Assembly (NCBI GenBank): GCA_017694145.1
Contig: JADINF010000028.1
Location: 1-31,741 of the forward strand
Direction of reading: 5' to 3'
Length of the DNA stretch: 31,741 nt
Source of the DNA: Candidatus Stercoripulliclostridium pullicola
GTDB lineage: Bacteria; Bacillota; Clostridia; Christensenellales; DTU072
Below are positions 6,853-14,741 of the stretch, piece after piece. Both the position numbers and the translations under genes were made by a program. The notes beneath the pieces are model-generated. The model had not been told where the DNA came from, did no database searches, and saw only the letters and a list, made by a program, of their open reading frames with translations. Within the stretch, counting starts at the first letter, position 1. Each line of letters begins with the position of its first letter.

Positions 6853-8331
6853 TTATTTATCGAATAACGCGAAAATCGCGCTCTCTATGTCTTTGGTTTC
6901 CACTACGGAGTCGTGCAGTATCGGAAGTTCGCTCAATTCCGAAATCTGTTTCGGAATTTCCGTCATGGTGTATTGGTGCAGGCGTTTGACCGCTTTGAAC
7001 GGGTCTTTTTCGTCGTTACCGGTGAGGCATTCGTAGACGTCGTGCGCGAATTTGTAAGGACTTGCGGTGGAAACCACGACGCTCTTGGTCTGATCTCCGG
7101 TATCCGCGACGTAGTCGTAATAGGAACTCACCGCCACGGCGGTATGCGGATCGAGAAGATAATCGTAATTCTCGAAGAAATTGTCTATGGCTTCCGCGGT
7201 ATCCTGCTCGTCCGAATAATATCCCGCGAATTCGGGAAGTTTCTCCCGTATCGTATCGGAATCTACGGTATATTTGCCGTAGATCTTCAGTTCCTCCATT
7301 ATCTTCCTCACGAAAGCGGGATCCCTGTCGCCGAGCTCGAAAAGCAATCTCTCGAGATTGGAGCTCACGAGAATGTCCATCGAAGGCGACATCGTCTTAT
7401 GGAAGGGACGGTTGACGTCGTATTTCCCGTCGTTGAAAAAGTCGGTAAGTACGTTGTTGACGTTGCTCGCGACGATGAGCTTATTGATCGGAAGCCCCAT
7501 TCTTTTGGCGTAATACCCCGCGAGGATATTGCCGAAATTTCCTGTAGGCACCACGAAGTTGACGGGTTCGTCCTCGTCTATCTCTCCCGTTCCGAGAAGG
7601 TCGAGATAGGCGGAAACGTAATACACTATCTGCGGTACGAGCCTTCCCCAGTTGATGGAATTGGCGGAGGAGAAGGAATAACCGAGCTCGGCGAACTTCA
7701 TTTTCGACTCCTCGCTCGTGAAAATGCGTTTGACCGCGGTCTGCGCGTCGTCGAAATTGCCTTTAATGCCTATGACGTGCACGTTTTTCCCTGCGGAAGT
7801 CTGCATTTGCAGTTTCTGCATGGCGCTGACCCCTTCGGAAGGATAGATGACCACTATCTCGGTGCCCTCGACGTCCTTGAAGCCTTCGAGCGCGGCTTTT
7901 CCGGTGTCGCCCGACGTCGCCACGAGAATGAGCGTTTTATCGGACGAACCGCTCTTTTTGCGGGCGGCGGTCATAAGGTGCGGAAGAAGCGTGAGCGCGA
8001 TGTCCTTGAACGCGAGCGTGGGTCCGTGGAAAAGCTCCAGTATGTAGGTTTCGTCGTCCGAACCTATCACGGGAGCGGGTTCTCCGTCGAAGCGCGCGTA
8101 CGCTTTACGCGCATAGTCGAGAAGCTCCGCTTCGGTATAATCGGTAAGATACATGCCGAGTATGCACGCCGCGCGCTCGGCATAATCCATGGATACCATA
8201 TTGAGCAATTCTTCCTTGCTTAATTCGGGAAAAAATGACGGTACGTACAGTCCGCCATCTTCCGCTATCCCTTTCAGGATTGCGGCGCCCGCGCTGACAG
8301 CGCCGCCGCCGCGAGTGCTGATAAAATCCAT
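6853..8331 (-). CDS. thrC: Threonine synthase
   Basis: 492 residues, the long (yeast/E. coli-like) form. A PLP enzyme that turns O-phosphohomoserine into threonine. The N-terminal block STRGGG, the PLP-lysine motif HGPTLAFKD (K109) and the phosphate-binding VATSGDTGKAA and VVPTGNFGN blocks are all present. ATG at 8331 follows AAGGAG, which lies inside the last codons of the upstream P-loop gene (gap of 2 nt). Second gene of the six-gene operon. Confidence 0.96.
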   Translation of the reverse strand: MDFISTRGGGAVSAGAAILKGIAEDGGLYVPSFFPELSKEELLNMVSMDYAERAACILGMYLTDYTEAELLDYARKAYARFDGEPAPVIGSDDETYILELFHGPTLAFKDIALTLLPHLMTAARKKSGSSDKTLILVATSGDTGKAALEGFKDVEGTEIVVIYPSEGVSAMQKLQMQTSAGKNVHVIGIKGNFDDAQTAVKRIFTSEESKMKFAELGYSFSSANSINWGRLVPQIVYYVSAYLDLLGTGEIDEDEPVNFVVPTGNFGNILAGYYAKRMGLPINKLIVASNVNNVLTDFFNDGKYDVNRPFHKTMSPSMDILVSSNLERLLFELGDRDPAFVRKIMEELKIYGKYTVDSDTIREKLPEFAGYYSDEQDTAEAIDNFFENYDYLLDPHTAVAVSSYYDYVADTGDQTKSVVVSTASPYKFAHDVYECLTGNDEKDPFKAVKRLHQYTMTEIPKQISELSELPILHDSVVETKDIESAIFALFDK

Positions 8332-8333
8332 AT

Positions 8334-8756
8334 CTACTCCTTATCGGTGTCCGCGAGGACTTTGATGAAGTCCGGCAGCTCCTCGTAATCCGCCGAGATC
8401 GTCAGCACGAAAGTGGCTTCCGTCTTATGCGAAATGCGTTTCAGTCTCTCGAAGAAGCTGTCCATTTCGGCAATGGGTTTGCCTATCATGCGCGCCGCGC
8501 CGTCGATGAATATAAGTCTGATGTCGTAATTAGCTTCGAGCATTCCTTGAATGAAGCCTATAAGCCCGTCCTCGGAAGCTATCTGGCTCTCTTTGGAATT
8601 GGTAAAACGTATCTGATACTTTATCTCTCTGATATAACGCGAAGTGTCCGTGATGAAAACTATGTCGCCGAGTTCCTTGTTGATGCTTGCGTTGGCGGTA
8701 TCGATGATTTTCTTGGTTTTACCCGTTCCTTTGGAGCCGTAGATGATCTTGATCAT
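8334..8756 (-). CDS. Small P-loop NTPase of unknown role
   Basis: 140 residues. Walker A GSKGTGKT is at 7-14 and a Walker B-like LIFID at 81-85. The middle (VFITDTSRYIREIKYQIRF) and the end (RLKRISHKTEATFVLTISAD) give a minimal RecA/P-loop core with no extra domain. ATG at 8756 follows GAGAGG. First gene of the operon with thrC and trpS, expressed from the promoter at 8814-8841. I do not recognise a named family with confidence; similar short ATP-binding proteins occur in clostridia. Confidence 0.85.
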   Translation of the reverse strand: MIKIIYGSKGTGKTKKIIDTANASINKELGDIVFITDTSRYIREIKYQIRFTNSKESQIASEDGLIGFIQGMLEANYDIRLIFIDGAARMIGKPIAEMDSFFERLKRISHKTEATFVLTISADYEELPDFIKVLADTDKE

Positions 8757-8813
8757 TAAAACCTCTCTTAATACTTTTTCGGCTGTCTGCGCCGATATTA
8801 TATTGATACTTCT

Positions 8814-8841
8814 ATTGTACCATCTTTTATAAATATTTCAA
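8814..8841 (-). promoter_or_regulatory. Promoter of the P-loop-thrC-trpS-DUF5685 operon
   Basis: Minus strand TTGAAA (8836-8841), 16-nt spacer, TACAAT (8814-8819), about 57 nt before the first ATG. A further TATAAT lies about 15 nt downstream but has no clear -35. Confidence 0.65.
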
Positions 8842-8870
8842 GAGGGAATTTCCGTTATGCGTGCGTAATG

Positions 8871-8886
8871 CGTGCGCTCACGCACG
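8871..8886 (-). terminator. Hairpin across the stop codon of the citrate-synthase-like gene
   Basis: Minus strand CGTGCG-TGAG-CGCACG: six GC-rich pairs with the TGA stop in the loop. No T run follows, so termination is uncertain. A second copy of ACGCACGCAT follows directly downstream. Confidence 0.35.
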
Positions 8887-10278
8887 ACCCCTCATGAATC
8901 CCAGGAAACGCTCTCCGTCCGTTTCTTTTATGAGATCGAGCAATTCTTCGTCGGCAAGCACGGTATTCCTTCCGCCCTCGTACTGCGCGTCGATTTTTGC
9001 TTTAAGCGATTCCACGAGAGGATCTTTTTTGTCGATCCTGCTTCCCTCGGGAAGTTTGAAGAAGGCGTTGATCCAGTACGCTATGCCCGCAAGTCCCGAA
9101 TGGCTGTCTATCGCGACGAGCGGAGGTCTGCCGAGGATCTTCTCGGTGTCGAAAATATTGTATATCTCCTGATCCTTGAGCATGCCGTCGGCGTGGATAC
9201 CCGCTTTGGTAAGGTTGAAGCTTCTTCCGACGAACGGAGTGCGCGGAGGAATGTCGTAGCCCATTTCGCGTTCGAAATACTCCGCCATTTCCGTGATGAC
9301 CGAAAGGTCCATGCCGTCGGTAGTGCCGCGCAGGGAGCAATATTCCATCGCCATAGCTTCGAGGGGGCAGTTCCCGGTACGCTCGCCTATGCCGAGCAAC
9401 GAGCAGTTTACGCCCGACGCGCCGTACAGCCACGCGGTCGCCGCGTTGGTGACCACCTTATAGAAATCGTTGTGTCCGTGCCATTCGAGGAGTTCGTTGG
9501 GGAACTCCGCATAGTGCTTAAGTCCGTATATAATGCCCTGCACGCTTCTCGGGAGCGCCGCTCCGGGATAGGAAACGCCGTAGCCCATCGTGTCGCAGCA
9601 ACGTATCTTGATCGGAATGCCCGTTTCGTCCATAAGCTCTTTGAGCGCGGAAGCGAAAGGCACCACGAAGCCGTAATAATCCGCTCTCGTGATATCCTCG
9701 AAATGGCAGCGGGGACGCACGCCTATCTCGAGCGCCTGTTTGACGACGCTCAGATATTTGTCCATCGCCTGACGGCGGGTAAGGTTCATCTTCTTGAAAA
9801 TATGGTAGTCGGAGCAGCTCACGAGAATGCCCGTTTCCTTGAGTCCCATTTCCTTGACGAGGCGGAAATCCTTCTCGGAAGCGCGTATCCAGCTCGTTAC
9901 CTCGGGGAATTCCAGTCCGAGCTCCATACATTTTCTGACGGCTTCCTTGTCCTTATCGGAATAAATGAAAAATTCGCTCTGACGGATAAGCCCTTTGGGT
10001 CCGCCGAGCCTGCTCATCATCTTATAAAGATCCACTATCTGCTTCACCGTGAAGGGCTGCTGCGCCTGCTGTCCGTCGCGGAAAGTGGTGTCCGTTATCC
10101 AGATGTTTTTCGCGCATTTCATAGGCACGTTCATGAAGTTGAACAACGTTTTAGGTACGGACTCGTAGTCGAACATCTCCCTGAAAAGATGCGGCTCGTC
10201 AACGTCCTGAAGGTTGTGCGTGAAGTTATGAGTTTCCAGAAGGTTTACGTTGTCGTTGTAGAAAATTCTGTCTTTCAT
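8878..10278 (-). CDS. DRE-TIM metallolyase: probable Re-citrate synthase or isopropylmalate synthase-like
   Basis: 466 residues. Condenses acetyl-CoA with an alpha-keto acid. The barrel starts with DTTFRDGQQ (63-71), the DRE-TIM catalytic start, and carries the metal-binding HGHND (267-271) and GIGERTGNCPLEA, the loop typical of the isopropylmalate/homocitrate group. After the barrel there is a short helical region, but the allosteric LeuA dimer domain is missing. The N-terminal extension of about 55 residues and the overall length recall the clostridial proteins annotated as isopropylmalate synthase, of which some were shown to be Re-citrate synthases. No leuBCD genes are near. ATG at 10278 follows CAGGAG. 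Last in the rpmE-prfA operon. Confidence 0.85.
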   Translation of the reverse strand: MKDRIFYNDNVNLLETHNFTHNLQDVDEPHLFREMFDYESVPKTLFNFMNVPMKCAKNIWITDTTFRDGQQAQQPFTVKQIVDLYKMMSRLGGPKGLIRQSEFFIYSDKDKEAVRKCMELGLEFPEVTSWIRASEKDFRLVKEMGLKETGILVSCSDYHIFKKMNLTRRQAMDKYLSVVKQALEIGVRPRCHFEDITRADYYGFVVPFASALKELMDETGIPIKIRCCDTMGYGVSYPGAALPRSVQGIIYGLKHYAEFPNELLEWHGHNDFYKVVTNAATAWLYGASGVNCSLLGIGERTGNCPLEAMAMEYCSLRGTTDGMDLSVITEMAEYFEREMGYDIPPRTPFVGRSFNLTKAGIHADGMLKDQEIYNIFDTEKILGRPPLVAIDSHSGLAGIAYWINAFFKLPEGSRIDKKDPLVESLKAKIDAQYEGGRNTVLADEELLDLIKETDGERFLGFMRGRA

Positions 10279-10306
10279 CGGTGTATGCTCCTGAGGATCT
10301 TTATCT

Positions 10307-11371
10307 TCAATCCGAAATTTTGCTGAGTTTGGCGTTCTGATCGGCGAGAGCCAGGGCTTCCACCATCTCGAACATGTCGCCGTCGAGGAATTCGGGAAGG
10401 TTGTACAGCGTAAGCCCTATGCGGTGATCGCTCACCCTGCCCTGCGGATAATTGTACGTGCGTATGCGCTCCGAACGGTCGCCCGTTCCCACCTGCGTCT
10501 TGCGGTTGTCGGCGTACTCCTTGTCGCGCTGGGAGCGGTAAAAGTCGTATAAACGCGAATTCATTACCTTCCACGCCTTCTCCCTGTTCTTTATCTGACT
10601 GCGCTCGTCCTGACATTCGACGACGATTCCGGTCGGCAAATGGGTTATGCGCACCGCCGATTCCGTCTTGTTGACGTGCTGACCGCCCGCGCCGCCGCTG
10701 CGGTAGGTGTCTATTTTGAAATCCTTTTCGTTATATTCGACGGCAACTTCCTCCGCTTCCGGAAGCACCGCCACGGTACAGGTGGAAGTGTGCACCCTGC
10801 CCTGACTCTCCGTTTCGGGCACGCGCTGTACGCGGTGTACGCCGCTTTCGTATTTCATTTTGGAATAAGCGCCCTTGCCGTTTATCATGAATACCGCTTC
10901 TTTGACGCCGCCGAGCTCCGTTTCGTTGACGTTGATGTCCTCGACTTTCCATCTCAAGCGCTCCGCGAAACGGTGATACATTCTCATAAGGTCGCCCGCG
11001 AAAAGGCTCGCTTCCTCGCCGCCCGCGCCGCCGCGTATCTCGATGATGACGTTCTTGTCGTCCATCGGATCTTTGGGAAGAAGCAATATCTTGAGCTCTT
11101 CGACGAGCTTTTCCGTTTTGTCGCGGAGTTCGTAATATTCGGCTTCCGCAAGCTCCGCCATTTCCTTGTCGCCGTGCATCATCTCGCGGCAATTCTCCAT
11201 TTCTTCCATGGCTTTCAGATATTGCTCGTATGCCTCCACGACGGGTTCGAGCGCGGCGTGCTCCTTGACGAGGTTCTGCCACTCCTCCCTGCGTTGCATG
11301 ACCGCGGGATCGGCGATGAGCCCGTTGAGCTCGTAAAAGCGCTTCCGCATATTCTCCAGTTTTTCAAACAT
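10307..11371 (-). CDS. prfA: Peptide chain release factor 1
   Basis: 354 residues. Reads UAA and UAG and triggers peptidyl-tRNA hydrolysis. The codon-recognition tripeptide PxT is PET (185-187) inside HRVQRVPETESQGRVHTS, which identifies RF1 rather than RF2 (SPF). The catalytic GGQ is at 229-231. ATG at 11371 follows AAGGAG. The gene lies 12 nt after the PrmC-containing fusion gene, whose methyltransferase domain should modify the Gln of the GGQ motif. Confidence 0.97.
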   Translation of the reverse strand: MFEKLENMRKRFYELNGLIADPAVMQRREEWQNLVKEHAALEPVVEAYEQYLKAMEEMENCREMMHGDKEMAELAEAEYYELRDKTEKLVEELKILLLPKDPMDDKNVIIEIRGGAGGEEASLFAGDLMRMYHRFAERLRWKVEDINVNETELGGVKEAVFMINGKGAYSKMKYESGVHRVQRVPETESQGRVHTSTCTVAVLPEAEEVAVEYNEKDFKIDTYRSGGAGGQHVNKTESAVRITHLPTGIVVECQDERSQIKNREKAWKVMNSRLYDFYRSQRDKEYADNRKTQVGTGDRSERIRTYNYPQGRVSDHRIGLTLYNLPEFLDGDMFEMVEALALADQNAKLSKISD

Positions 11372-11383
11372 ATATCTCGCTCC

Positions 11384-13225
11384 TTATACCGGACGCTCGT
11401 TCGCGCCGTCCGTAAGCGCTTTCTTTGCCTTCGTTATCTTTACCACTCTCGCCACGGGCGGAGTGTTGTAATCGTATAATACTTCCGCTTCTCCCACAAA
11501 CATAGCCTTAACGGCTTCCGCCTGCCCCGCGCCGACTTCCAGCATGAGCGCGCCGCCTTCGGCAAGATATCCGTCGTATGCCGCCGCTATCCGCCTGTAG
11601 AAGTCGAGTCCGTCCTCGCCGCCGTCCAGAGCGAGCAAAGGCTCGTGATCCTTGACTTCGCTTGCCAGCGTCGGAAGCTCCGCCGTAGGGATATACGGAG
11701 GATTTACGACTATCAGATCGAAAATGCCTTCCGCTTCCGCGAACAGATCCCCTTCGAGGAAGGTTATTTCCGCGCCGTGCTTGAGAGCGTTCGCGCGAGC
11801 CACTTCGAGCGCATCGGCGCTCACGTCGGTAGCCGCTACCTCCGCACCCGTTTCTTTCGCTATCACGATCGCAAGCGCGCCCGAACCCGTACACAATTCG
11901 AGTACGCGCGCCCTCTTTCCGGAACAGTTCTCGCGAATGAATTTGACGGCGGCTTCGGCAAGTATCTCCGTATCGAATCGCGGTATGAGCACCCTCTCGT
12001 CGACGTCGAAATCGTATCCGTAGAAGGGAGCCTTCCCCAAAAGATACTGCAGAGGTTCGCCCTTTTGCCGCGCTTCCGCAATCCTCTCCGCTTTCTCAGC
12101 TTCCGGCTCCGGCATAAGCGCTTTCGGGTCTATGTCGGAGAACTTGTCCCACCCCATGAAGTGCATTACGATAAGCTCCGCTTCGGTCTTGGGTATCTTC
12201 TCGGAAAGCTTCTTTATGAGCTCGCCGCATTTCACGAAAGTGACGAACGCCGTAGTCGGCGCGTCCTTGTCCGCTTCGAGTTTTCTCACCGTTTCGAAAG
12301 CGGTTATCGCCACTTCTATCATCGAGTCGTCGGGTTCCGCGGTAGTTATCTTTTGGAGTCCCCTACCGGGCGCTTTGAGTACCCGAGCGAAGATATTATC
12401 GAATTTGGCAAGTCCTTTCAGCACCTCGTAACTCACGCCCGCTATGACGGGTAACATGGCTATTCTCGCGAGCACTTCGTATATCGTGCGGGAGGGTTGC
12501 CAGCCGAGTAAAGCGAAGAAAACGGCGTTGACGACGATGGACACTATCATCACTATGAAGATGAAATTGGTGCCGCATCTGTCGTGTATCCGCGTGTGTT
12601 TCCTTACGTTTTCCACGGTGAGCGGTTCGCCCGCTTCGAAGCAGGCTATCGTCTTATGCTCCGCTCCGTGGTACATGAAAAGTCTTTTGATCTCTTTCAT
12701 TCTAGACACGGCGAGAAGATATATGAGCAATACCGCGATCTTGACGACGCCCACGGTGAGATTTTCGAGAAGAATGGTCCAATAAAGACTTATGCCCGAG
12801 GTGTCGAGCAACGCGAAAATACCCTTTTTGACGTAGGTGGGCAGAATGATAAACAACGCTACCGCAAGCAGAATACCGAGCACCGCGCCCACGTAAGTGG
12901 CAAGCTTTACCGAATCTATTTTGAAATGCTTGACGAGGAACTTGTCGAATTTGCTCTCGGCTTCCGCTTCCGCTTCGTCGCCGTAGACTTCGGCGGAACG
13001 CATGAGGATACGGTTACCGTCGATAAGGCTCATGACGAGAGAATATATCCCGCGGACGACGGGAATACGGGCGACAAGCGGCTTTTTCTCGGGAAGTCTT
13101 CTGCTTTCCGTCTGAATGTTGCCGTAAGGATCTCTCACGGCGACGGCTTCCGCCGTCTTGCCGCGCATCATCACGCCTTCGATGACCGCCTGACCTCCTA
13201 TTTCGGAACAGTTCTTTCTCGCCAT
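11384..13225 (-). CDS. prmC: Fusion protein: YqhQ-like (DUF1385) membrane domain + PrmC release-factor methyltransferase
   Basis: 613 residues in one frame. Residues about 5-325 are a complete DUF1385/YqhQ protein: IGGQAVIEGVMMRG (9-22), YHGAEHKTIACFE (185-197), HTRIHDRCGTNF (210-221) and about four membrane segments (108-128, 148-172, 220-242, 253-270). Residues about 331-600 are complete PrmC: an N-terminal helical domain, IPRFDTEIL (414-422), SAM motif ELCTGSGAL (443-451) and catalytic NPPY (508-511). PrmC methylates the GGQ glutamine of release factors. In most clostridia these are two adjacent genes. At the junction no ATG is present; a GTG at V331 has no ribosome site. The role of YqhQ is unknown. 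No upstream ribosome site as strong as its neighbours' is seen. Confidence 0.9.
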   Translation of the reverse strand: MARKNCSEIGGQAVIEGVMMRGKTAEAVAVRDPYGNIQTESRRLPEKKPLVARIPVVRGIYSLVMSLIDGNRILMRSAEVYGDEAEAEAESKFDKFLVKHFKIDSVKLATYVGAVLGILLAVALFIILPTYVKKGIFALLDTSGISLYWTILLENLTVGVVKIAVLLIYLLAVSRMKEIKRLFMYHGAEHKTIACFEAGEPLTVENVRKHTRIHDRCGTNFIFIVMIVSIVVNAVFFALLGWQPSRTIYEVLARIAMLPVIAGVSYEVLKGLAKFDNIFARVLKAPGRGLQKITTAEPDDSMIEVAITAFETVRKLEADKDAPTTAFVTFVKCGELIKKLSEKIPKTEAELIVMHFMGWDKFSDIDPKALMPEPEAEKAERIAEARQKGEPLQYLLGKAPFYGYDFDVDERVLIPRFDTEILAEAAVKFIRENCSGKRARVLELCTGSGALAIVIAKETGAEVAATDVSADALEVARANALKHGAEITFLEGDLFAEAEGIFDLIVVNPPYIPTAELPTLASEVKDHEPLLALDGGEDGLDFYRRIAAAYDGYLAEGGALMLEVGAGQAEAVKAMFVGEAEVLYDYNTPPVARVVKITKAKKALTDGANERPV

Positions 13226-13284
13226 AACTGATACGGTTAAAGTGTTGCCGGGGCAAGGCTCGCGTCCTCTTCCCGTTTTGTAGC

Positions 13285-13313
13285 AAAATAGGTGCAGTAT
13301 ACCGCTGCACCTA
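13285..13313 (-). terminator. Hairpin with short T run after rpmE
   Basis: Minus strand TAGGTGCAG, 7-nt loop, CTGCACCTA (9 perfect pairs), then TTTTGCT. Because the yqhQ-prmC fusion has no clear promoter of its own after it, this is probably a partial terminator that lets rpmE be made in excess. Confidence 0.7.
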
Positions 13314-13342
13314 CCCTAAACAATCGCTTGTGAAATAACGGA

Positions 13343-13549
13343 TTACTTTCTGCCGTAGCGCTTGTAGAAGGAATCCACGCGGCCGCCTGCGTCTACTATC
13401 TTCTGCTTGCCGGTATAGAAAGGATGGCATTGGTTGCAGATATCGACTTTGAGAACGTCCACATTCTTCGTGGTGCCCGCTCTGAACTTCGCGCCGCAGG
13501 CGCAGACCACGTCTACTACTTTATAATTGGGATGAAGTTTCTCTTTCAT
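13343..13549 (-). CDS. rpmE: 50S ribosomal protein L31 (zinc-binding type)
   Basis: 68 residues. The typical start MKEKLHPNYK is present, as are the zinc-site cysteines CACG (16-19) and CNQCHPFYTGKQK, and DSFYKRYG at the end. Four Zn ligands are kept, so it is the C+ form. ATG at 13549 follows GAGG about 11 nt upstream. Strong promoter at 13588-13616. First gene of the operon with yqhQ-prmC and prfA, an order common in clostridia. Confidence 0.96.
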   Translation of the reverse strand: MKEKLHPNYKVVDVVCACGAKFRAGTTKNVDVLKVDICNQCHPFYTGKQKIVDAGGRVDSFYKRYGRK

Positions 13550-13587
13550 TTCGTAATACCTCGTATTTTTAAGTTAAGTGCTCCGAT

Positions 13588-13616
13588 ATTATATAAATAT
13601 ATAATCGCGTTGTCAA
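13588..13616 (-). promoter_or_regulatory. Consensus promoter of rpmE operon
   Basis: Minus strand TTGACA (13611-13616), 17-nt spacer, TATAAT (13588-13593): a perfect match to the housekeeping consensus. Confidence 0.88.
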
Positions 13617-13652
13617 CTGTTTTCGTATAAATTTCGCCCGAACGCGCCGATA

Positions 13653-14639
13653 CTATACTTTAACGACCGCGGCGACGTATCTCTGAGTGTCCGAGCCGAG
13701 CTCTTCGAACAGTTTCTGCACATCCGCAAGCGGTACGGTCTTATCGATGAAGCCGTCGAACTTCAATATTTTCTGCGCCAAAAGATTTATCGCGGCGTTG
13801 AATTCGCTCTTACCGTTGGTGACCCCTTTGACGGTGAGGTTTTTTGCGGCGATAGCGGAAATGTCCGCTTCGAGTTTCGGAAGATACGATCCGTTGAGTC
13901 CCGCAATCACGCAGTCGCCGCCGGAGGCGGTAAGCATGTGAATGAAATTGGGCGCGATATTCGGAACGGCATGCAATACGGTATGATCCGCCATTCTGCC
14001 GCCGGTTATCGACATCAGCTTCTGCGTCACGTTATCGCGGAGCTCGTCCACGGTGTAATATACGCCGCAACCTTCCGCAAGTTTGAGATAACGCTCGTCG
14101 GAAGAAATGAGCACGGGGATAGCCTGATAGTATAAAGCGAGTTGCGCAACGACCACGCCGAGCAGAGAGCCGCCCACTATCGCCACGTAATCGCCTTTCT
14201 GCAAGCGGGAAGTCCCCAGCACGCGAAGCGCGACCGCCACGATATCCGCAAAAAGCGCCTCTTCCTCTTTGACGTTCTCGGGGAAAGGCACTATGCTGTC
14301 CGCGTTGACCGCGATGAAGTCGCGCAGGAAACCGTCCTCGTCCACGCCGTAGATACGCCCGTCGCCGACGTCGTCCTCGGAAGAAGGATCAACGTAAGGA
14401 TTAAGCAATACGCGCGAGCCGAGTTTAAGACCTAGTTCCTCTCTGTCCTCGCTGAGTACAGCGGTGGCGAGCCTGCAGGGTATGCGCGGATAATCTATGC
14501 CCAGCTTGCCCTCGAAGACCGCTACGTCCGCAAGCGTGGGATAGATAAGGCTTAATTTGAGTCTGACGAGTTCACCCGCGGTGGACTCGCTCTCGACCGT
14601 TTTGAACATTCTGTCGCCGGTGGCGTAATAAGATTTCAT
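13653..14639 (-). CDS. Medium-chain dehydrogenase/reductase lacking the zinc ligands
   Basis: 328 residues. An MDR (alcohol-dehydrogenase-like) layout: an N-terminal GroES-like part, then a Rossmann domain with DYVAIVGGSLLGVVVAQLA and an MDR C-terminus. The loop that in zinc MDRs carries four Cys for structural zinc reads LNPYVDPSSEDDVGDGRIYG, and the catalytic Cys and GHE positions are also replaced (ADVAVFEG, IPCRLATAV). So it should bind NAD(P)H but not zinc; substrate unknown. A quinone-reductase-like or non-catalytic role is possible. ATG at 14639 follows GGAG. Promoter at 14675-14703. No clear terminator follows. Confidence 0.85.
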   Translation of the reverse strand: MKSYYATGDRMFKTVESESTAGELVRLKLSLIYPTLADVAVFEGKLGIDYPRIPCRLATAVLSEDREELGLKLGSRVLLNPYVDPSSEDDVGDGRIYGVDEDGFLRDFIAVNADSIVPFPENVKEEEALFADIVAVALRVLGTSRLQKGDYVAIVGGSLLGVVVAQLALYYQAIPVLISSDERYLKLAEGCGVYYTVDELRDNVTQKLMSITGGRMADHTVLHAVPNIAPNFIHMLTASGGDCVIAGLNGSYLPKLEADISAIAAKNLTVKGVTNGKSEFNAAINLLAQKILKFDGFIDKTVPLADVQKLFEELGSDTQRYVAAVVKV

Positions 14640-14674
14640 ACCTTCTCCGGTGGGCTTAACGCCCTTTACGGAAT

Positions 14675-14703
14675 ATTATAACATCGACCGCCGCATTTTG
14701 CAA
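14675..14703 (-). promoter_or_regulatory. Promoter of the MDR gene
   Basis: Minus strand TTGCAA (14698-14703), 17-nt spacer, TATAAT (14675-14680), preceded by TG (extended -10). Confidence 0.75.
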
Positions 14704-14741
14704 GCGGTGAAGGACGAGAAGGCTGTCGCTTGCGGAATAAT

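Noticed and set aside
8842..8890. Short direct repeat (ACGCACGCAT twice) as a possible mobile-element scar
   Set aside because: Only about 10 bp, contained in the stop-codon hairpin region, with no transposase or terminal repeats nearby.
8872..10326. 484-codon open frame on the plus strand opposite the citrate-synthase-like gene
   Set aside because: Mirror of a conserved coding frame; His/Arg-rich translation without domains, no ribosome site or promoter. The same holds for the long plus-strand frames at 6913-8223, 25335-26678, 27240-28214 and 28242-29546.
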